A model generated the notes under the pieces. It saw only the letters and a program-made list of their open reading frames with translations, searched no databases and was not told where the DNA came from. The position numbers were made by a program, and so were the translations under genes. From Heterostelium album PN500 (Eukaryota > Evosea > Eumycetozoa > Acytosteliales > Acytosteliaceae): 64,000 nucleotides of DNA. Positions 57,983 through 64,000 of this stretch are shown one piece after another. Every line of letters starts with the position of its first letter. Within the stretch, counting starts at the first letter, position 1. The DNA lies in the NCBI RefSeq assembly GCF_000004825.1, contig NW_008805089.1:1394136-1458135 (forward strand), given 5' to 3'.

Positions 57983-60160
57983 ATGAACAAAGATATAGAT
58001 AACACAATACAAACTATAGATGAAGATGTCATAAACAGTGATCTTGAGTTCATTGACGAAGATGAAGATGCTGATAGAATACCAAATGAATCAACAATAC
58101 CAATTCAAACAACATCAACACCATTAAACAAGTCATGTCTATCTACAATAGAACATAGTTCAATGTTTAAAATAAAAGAAAACTTATTATTCATTATAAT
58201 AGATAAGAATCAAGTAACTATATATATTGTTATTATTTTTTTGTACTTTTAACTAATTTTTAATTTTTTTTTTATTAATACAGTATTTATATTTTCATGG
58301 TGTAGTTGATTTATTATTATTATATGGATCAATTAAATCACATGGTTATCAATTCAACTGTTCTAATAATAATGACGATAATGATAATAATAATAATAAT
58401 ATAAAGAAAACAACATTATATTCACCTTTTAGTTCAGTTGCTCTTTCAATTGAAGGTTGTAATGTTAATGATAGTAATAGTAATGATAATAAATCATCAA
58501 ATAATAATAATAATTTAATTAAAATCATTGAAAATAATAAGAATATAGATGAATTAGACAAGAAATTATTATTAGAATATATTCATTTAAATATAAACAA
58601 AATTAAATTCAATCCTATATTATCATCAATCATACTATTATATAATACACAACAATCAAAAGTTAAACACTATCATTTATATACAAAGAAAGATAATAAT
58701 AATAATAATGATAGTAATAATGATCATTTAGATATAACAATGGATTCATTTTATCCTGTATGTAATTTTATAGTTTTATAAAAGAGAATTAATATTAACA
58801 AACTAACTATCTTTTATTTATTAGTTATTCTATCCAGATTTCTCAGTAAAACCATTAATTATACCGAATCATTGGGATCAGTTTATTGCTGATAAGTTAT
58901 TGGATGTTAAACAACAATCACCTATTATAATGACTTGTGGAAATAAAGATATTGGAAAGAGTACATTCAATAGAACTGTTGTAAATAGATTGCTATCAAA
59001 GTATCGTTATGTTTTGTATTTGGATAGCGATGTTGGACAATCAGAGTTTGCACCGAATGCATTGATCACATTGAATATGCTGAGCGAACCACTGTTGGGA
59101 CCACCACATTCACATCAAATGAAACCGATTCGCTCTTACTTTTACGGAGATACCTCACCAAAGAACAACCCAGAGTACTACCTAGAGTTGGTACAATCAA
59201 TGATTGACTATGCCACCACACTACACAACGCATTCAACATTCCATTGGTATTCAATACATTAGGTTGGATCAAAGGAATGGGTTATCAGCTATTATTGGA
59301 ATTAATTAAATATCTTAAACCAACACATTTAATTTATTTATATTCAATTAAACAAAATAATATTAATAATCATAGTTTTAATAATAATAATAATAATAGT
59401 TTTAATAATAAGAATATAATATTTACACAACAAGATATAGATTCATTGTTTGAAGGTGTTGTTGGTTCTGCTGAAAGCACTACTAAAAAGAATACAACAC
59501 TATATACAATAGAAACAGTTCAAGTAGATGGAAATGTATCGATACCAATGAATAACTCTGCGATAAGACAACTCAATCTAAAGAGTTACTTTGGTGATAC
59601 AGATCTACAATCAATGTCACCCTATGCAATCAAATTCAAAGATTTAAAGATAGCGATCATCAACCATGAAGTACCATACAATCAAACAATGTATGCATTG
59701 AATTCAAGTATAGTTGGTATATGTTCAGATGAAAATTTAACTTTTAAAGATATAAATGTAAGTTGTTATTTAATAATTATAATATTTTATAATTAAATAT
59801 AATGTATAATTATTAATATTATTATTATTATATTAGTATCAATTAAATTCAGAATATCCAACATTTTTAAGTATGGTTGATGGTGAGATACCAATTGCTC
59901 AATGTCTTGGTATTGGATTGGTTCGATCAATAGATATAGAGAATAAGTTGCTATTCATTCTAACGCCACTGACACAACTAGAGCTAGAGAAATGTTCACT
60001 TCTTTTGAAAGGTTCTGTATCGATATCACCAGAGATGTCATTAACGGTATCATCTAAAGGTTCAATTCTCATTCCTTATCTTAAATTGGAATTGGTAAAA
60101 TCCAGTGGTTCAGGTGTAATGGAAAGACAAATGAAAAAGAAGAAATCAAACAAACAATAA
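57983..60160 (+). CDS. nol9: Polynucleotide 5'-hydroxyl-kinase NOL9/Grc3
   Basis: Nucleolar RNA 5'-kinase that acts in ITS2 removal during rRNA processing. Exons 57983-58213, 58284-58757, 58825-59757 and 59837-60160 join in frame to 653 residues. The acidic N-terminus and a first beta-rich domain (FHGVVDLLLLYGSIKSHGY) contain several Asn/Asp runs. The P-loop is CGNKDIGKST (about 274-281), and the Walker B/substrate strand is YLDSDVGQSEFAP, the Clp1/Grc3 signature (DxDxGQ). NTLGWIKGMGYQLL is the lid region. The C-terminal domain ends with a Lys-rich nuclear-type tail (RQMKKKKSNKQ). CLP1 itself lacks this tail and N-domain, so Grc3/NOL9 is the better call. All kinase residues are present. Confidence 0.93.
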
Positions 60161-60229
60161 ATTTATTTAAAATTAATTTTTGTTTTTTTTTTCAATTAAT
60201 AATATTTAATCAACAAACTTATTTATAAG

Positions 60230-61087
60230 ATGAGCGACGATCCGATTATATTATCATTTAAAGATGCATCTTTATATAAATCAGATTTATCTATTCTAAA
60301 AAATAGATATCAATGGTTAAATGATGCCATTATCTCTTTTTATTTTGAGTAAGTAAAAGTAATAAAACATTATATATATATTACATGTATTAAACAAAAT
60401 AACATATAATATAGATATCTATCAGATACATTGTTAAAAGATTATTTAGAAAAGATAACATTGATGAGTGCTTCTACAGTGTTTATGTTAAACTATGTAA
60501 ATGGTGATGATGTTGCAGAGTTGAATTCAATGATAGGTGCATTAGATCTACCTTCAAAAGAGATTATTTTCATACCAATTAATAATAATGAAGATCCAGA
60601 TCAAATTGCTGGTGGTTCTCATTGGTATGTAGATAAATTGTGGATCCAGATAGATTGTTTATAATTATATTAATTTTAATGATTTTGTTGTTGTTGTTGT
60701 TATTTTAGGTCATTACTTGTATATGAAAAAGTAAATCAATCATTTTATTATTATGATTCGATAAGTGGTGATTCAAACTATGCTTATGGTTGTGTTATTG
60801 CTAGAAAGCTGTATAAACTACTCACTGGTCAACAATATACATCATCAAAGATATCAAAGAGAAATACACCACAACAGAGAAATGGTTTCGATTGTGGAAT
60901 GTATCTATTATCAATCACAGAGAATCTATCACAACAATTAATTGAAAACTACAAACAAAACAATCAACAACCTTTGAAAATAACATCAGATATTGAATCA
61001 TCAATGTATAAAACGATAACACCAGATTATATTAGTATAAAACGTAATCAAATCTATGAAATCGTTGAAAAATTAATAAATAAATAA
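60230..61087 (+). CDS. senp8: NEDD8-specific protease SENP8 (NEDP1/DEN1)
   Basis: Ulp1-fold cysteine protease that matures NEDD8 and removes it from cullins and other proteins. Exons 60230-60348, 60415-60624 and 60709-61087 give 235 residues, the normal compact size without a regulatory N-terminus. It starts MSDDPIILSFKDASLYKSD, collinear with animal SENP8. The QWLNDAIISFYFEY helix is typical. The catalytic triad is complete: His109 (GGSHWS), Asp126 (FYYYDSISG) and Cys172 (QRNGFDCGMYL), with the oxyanion Gln before it. Both introns interrupt codons as usual here. It lies 69 bp downstream of NOL9 in the same direction. Confidence 0.95.
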
Positions 61088-61236
61088 AAAATGAACAACA
61101 GAAGAATTGTGATCAAACTTTGAATTGGTCCGACAAATGAAATTTCATTAAAACAAATCAAATATATTTTCATTTAATTTATTATTTTTAATATATTATT
61201 TATTTAAACATAAAGAATTAAATAATAAACAAAAAG

Positions 61237-62647
61237 ATGGTTAATTATAAATTAAAAATAAAGAATGCATCACAACTAGTTGTTGTTTCAAAGAATAAAC
61301 CATATCTTGTTGGTAAAGATATGAGTAATGTAAGTTAACTTTTTTACTTTTAAACTTTAAAAATATTTAACTTATTTATAAAATATTATAATAAAAGGTT
61401 GAAATAATTGAAAATGGATCATTAATAGTTGATAGTAATGGTATTATCATTGATATTGGAACGGAACAAGAGATTTTAGATAGACATAGAGATGATAGTT
61501 TCGACACTGTTATCGATTGTCAAGGTCGTGCTGTTATTCCAGGTTTGGTAGATGGTCATACTCATCCAGTGTATGCCGGTGATAGAGTACATGAGTTTGC
61601 TATGAAACTGGCGGGTGCAACCTACCTAGAGGTACAGAAAGCCGGTGGTGGTATTGGTTTCACCGTTCAACACACACGTCAAGCTAGCGAGTCGGATCTC
61701 TTCAACCTCTTGAAACCAAGACTCGATCGTATGTTGAAACAAGGTACCACTCTCATCGAAGCAAAGAGCGGTTATGGCTTGGAGACAGACACCGAGATGA
61801 AGATGCTCAAAGTACTACATCGTGCAGCTCAATCACATGCCATTGAGATCTCTGCTACCTACTTAGGTGGTCATGCCATTCCAAAAGGGTCGACCGCCGA
61901 GCAGGCAACCGAAGACATTGTCAACAAACAGCTGCCAGAGTTGAAGCGACTAAGAGATGCCGGTGAGATATCGCCAGAGAACATCGATGTCTTTTTGGAG
62001 CGTGGATTCTTTGAGTACGATGATACCAAGAGAATATTGGAAGCCGGTCAACAATTGGGATTGGCTATCAACTTTCACGGCGATGAACTTAGTTTTATGA
62101 AATCCGGTGAGTTGGCTGGCGAGCTAAAGGCACGTGCCATCAGTCATCTCGAGAAGGTCAGCGAAGAGGGAATGTTGGAGATGGCGAAAGTACCGACATT
62201 TGCAGTGCTTCTCCCAACCACCGCCTATGTACTACGTCTAGAGTGTCCACCAGCCAGAAGAATGATAGAACTCAACGTACCAGTTGCACTAGGTAGTGAT
62301 TACAATCCAAACGCACATTGTCTATCGATGCCATTCGTAATGAACCTTGCATGTGTTCTCATGAAAATGAATATGAACGAAGCATTGGTTGCTGCTACCA
62401 TAAATTCTGCAGGTAACTAAACTAATTATTATCATTCATGATCAATAACTAACATAGATATTTATTTTTTTCAGCATCTATTAATAAATCAAAAACACAT
62501 GGATCATTGGAAATAGGAAAATATGCTGATATGGTAATCATTGATTCCAATAGATGGGAGCATATCATCTATGAAATGGTTGATCCACCCATTTCACATG
62601 TTATTAAAAAGGGTAGTGTTGTATTCCAACAACAACAACAACAATAA
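61237..62647 (+). CDS. amdhd1: Imidazolonepropionase (AMDHD1/HutI)
   Basis: Third step of histidine degradation: hydrolyses 4-imidazolone-5-propanoate to N-formimidoyl-L-glutamate. Exons 61237-61329, 61398-62412 and 62475-62647 give 426 residues, the normal length. Amidohydrolase TIM-barrel features are all present: VDGHTHPVYAGDR (two metal His), IEAKSGYGLETDTE, ISATYLGGHAIP, NFHGDELS (His and the Glu) and ALGSDYNPNA (catalytic Asp). The C-terminal beta-sandwich ends HGSLEIGKYADMVII and then VIKKGSVVF, followed by a Gln run encoded by CAA repeats. No other histidine-degradation gene is in the window. Confidence 0.96.
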
Positions 62648-62710
62648 ATCAATCTATTTATTTAAAACCATAATAACCCTTTATGTGATTATCTTTATTA
62701 TTATTTATAT

Positions 62711-63418
62711 TTACAAAACCAATTGTTTGGCTAATTCTGATTTCTTATCAGGACCATAGAGTTGATTGACCAGTTCGAGAACAAATTCAAAGCTAGTTGC
62801 AGGACCTTGTGATGTGATGATGTTTCTATCTACAACCACTCTTTGATCAATATACTTGCTACCTAGTTGATCGATGTAGTTCTTTGCTGGATAGCATGTT
62901 GCTTCATTTCCAAGGAGTGAGTGTTTGTTTAGTACCACCGCTGGCGAAGCACATATTGCAGCCAAGAGTTTATGTTCTGCCTTTTGCTTTTTAAGTAATT
63001 CAATCAACTTGTTACATTCCGATAGATTAGATGCACCTGGCATACCACCTGGTAATGCAACTAAAAAAAAAAAAAAAAAAAAAAGTAGGTACAAATTTTA
63101 AAAAAATTGAACAAAATAAATTTATATTATTATTTTATATATTTACTCAAATCCCATTGAATATTATTATCTATATTCTCAATAAGTTGATCAGCAACTA
63201 TTTTAATATGTCTTGATCCATCTATCTTTTTATTTTAACAAATTAGTCAAGTTACTTTAATAACTGTTTAAACACAGATTTGAATGACATACTTGAAGAT
63301 TACTAGAAACAGATGCAACCGTAACTTTTGCACCTGCTCTTCTGAGAACATCAATAATAATTGATAATTCCATCTCCTCTGATCCATCTGCAATAGGTAC
63401 TAATACTAATTTATCCAT
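62711..63418 (-). CDS. DJ-1/PARK7 family protein
   Basis: DJ-1/ThiJ family, redox-sensing or glyoxalase/deglycase-like activity. Exons 63418-63293, 63225-63147 and 63060-62711 give 184 residues, close to human DJ-1 (189). It starts [19 protein letters not shown], with the conserved Glu next to the active site. The nucleophile elbow is [11 protein letters not shown] (Cys105), preceded by [11 protein letters not shown]. The exon 2 acceptor is AAAAAG just before ATAGATGG; using the TAG four bases later would introduce an early stop. The two families of DJ-1 function (chaperone or glyoxalase) cannot be told apart here. Confidence 0.93.
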
Positions 63419-63687
63419 TTCTTAATTAATAAATAAAAAAAGTTAATGAAAAAAAAAAATTTTAAAAAAAAAAAAAACAATCAAATTTAACATTAATTTT
63501 TTGATGTTCAATGTGTGGTTTTTTCAAATTTGAGTGAGTTCAAGTTAGTTAGTGGCACGTTTACTAACTTACCCCTTCAGTGAGTTCGTTACTTTTCAGT
63601 GAGCAAAAAAATGAAAATAATTGCAAATATTTATTTATTGAGATTTTAGAAAAAAATTGAGTAAATTAATAAAATTATTTAATAAAT
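63419..63687. other. Spacer between the DJ-1 gene and the right-end remnant
   Basis: 270 bp. It includes a repetitive stretch (TTAGTTAGTGGCACG...GTGAGTTCGTTACTTTTCAGTGAG, about 63545-63604) of higher GC, possibly an element end. No gene is seen. Confidence 0.4.
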
Positions 63688-63819
63688 ATGGATAATTTAT
63701 TACTATTATCTAAATTAAATAGTATAAAAGATAAATCAGGTGAGGATTTGAAGCAAAACACACTTTATAGTGATTTTAAACAGTTTTTTACAAAAAAGAG
63801 CGAAAACAACAAAAATATT

Positions 63820-64000
63820 TGTTTCTTTTGTATTGGACTTTATTGCATCGGAACTTTCGGATACATCAGAGAATCTCTCAAACCAACTAGTGAATTGCCT
63901 TGAGTCATGGAATATTAAAGACAAGGTAATAGCTGCGGTCACTGATAATGCTAGGAATGTCACTAAAGCTATAAACATTTCCAACATTAAGTCCTATAGA
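63820..64000 (+). pseudogene. hAT-family transposase fragment, cut by the window edge
   Basis: The open frame reads FVSFVLDFIASELSDTSEN, LSNQLVNCLESWNIKDKV and IAAVTDNARNVTKAINIS. It matches the fragment at 45793-46080 almost residue for residue around VTDNAxNVTKAIN. Just upstream, 63688-63820 encodes MDNLLLLSKLNSIKDKSGED in another frame and may be an unrelated exon disrupted by the element. The 3' part lies outside the window, so whether this copy is dead cannot be judged. Confidence 0.75.

Overview
The window is nuclear DNA of a social amoeba (Dictyostelia). The evidence is the very AT-rich spacers full of A/T homopolymers, short GT-AG introns (about 60-120 bp), compact intergenic spacing, Asn/Gln homopolymers encoded by AAT and CAA runs, and families typical of dictyostelids: FNIP-repeat kinases, large ankyrin-repeat proteins that start MKSELFKLVFNN or similar, and F-box/LRR-like proteins. 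Coding regions are clearly richer in G+C than spacers. I cannot fix the species. Coding is less extreme in A+T than I would expect for D. discoideum, so a group 1 or 2 species (Heterostelium/Cavenderia-like) is a guess.

Left part (1-34.6 kb) is ordinary gene-dense chromosome. In order: methionine aminopeptidase 2 (5' end missing), a sigma-like glutathione S-transferase, a two-HMA copper P-type ATPase, an ankyrin-repeat protein, the spliceosomal DEAH helicase Prp16/DHX38 (needs a -1 frame change at an A7 run), a membrane-anchored NUDT17-like Nudix hydrolase, an MFSD8/CLN7-like transporter, a BTB-BACK-MATH-like protein, a secreted GMC oxidoreductase, a decayed kinase copy, an Fnk-type FNIP/kinase gene, an F-box/LRR-like protein, a syntaxin-7-like SNARE, a second ankyrin protein and a LanC-like protein.

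Middle part (34.7-57.7 kb) is an accessory, repeat-rich region. Its centre is a five-exon gene (40180-43956) whose product carries a complete serine-recombinase (resolvase/invertase) catalytic signature, a second resolvase-like segment and a C-terminal zinc ribbon. Two broken relatives flank it (34.98-36.2 kb and 54.17-54.79 kb). The region also holds: three copies of a U6 snRNA locus in larger duplications (one intact-looking, one interrupted inside the ACAGAGA box, one 5'-truncated); an element with perfect 52-bp terminal inverted repeats; a hAT transposase remnant; another DDE-like transposase remnant; a three-copy tandem family of coiled-coil repeat proteins whose leaders share a hairpin with compensatory base changes; decayed copies of unrecognised genes; and a FNIP pseudogene.

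Right part (57.98-63.4 kb) returns to housekeeping genes: NOL9/Grc3 polynucleotide kinase, the deneddylase SENP8, imidazolonepropionase and a DJ-1 family protein. A second hAT fragment runs off the right end. Apart from shared RNA processing (Prp16, U6, NOL9) I see no pathway linking neighbouring genes. The unusual biology is the recombinase family and the hairpin/coiled-coil tandem family.

All exon joins were made by eye from splice sites and reading frame, not from transcripts.
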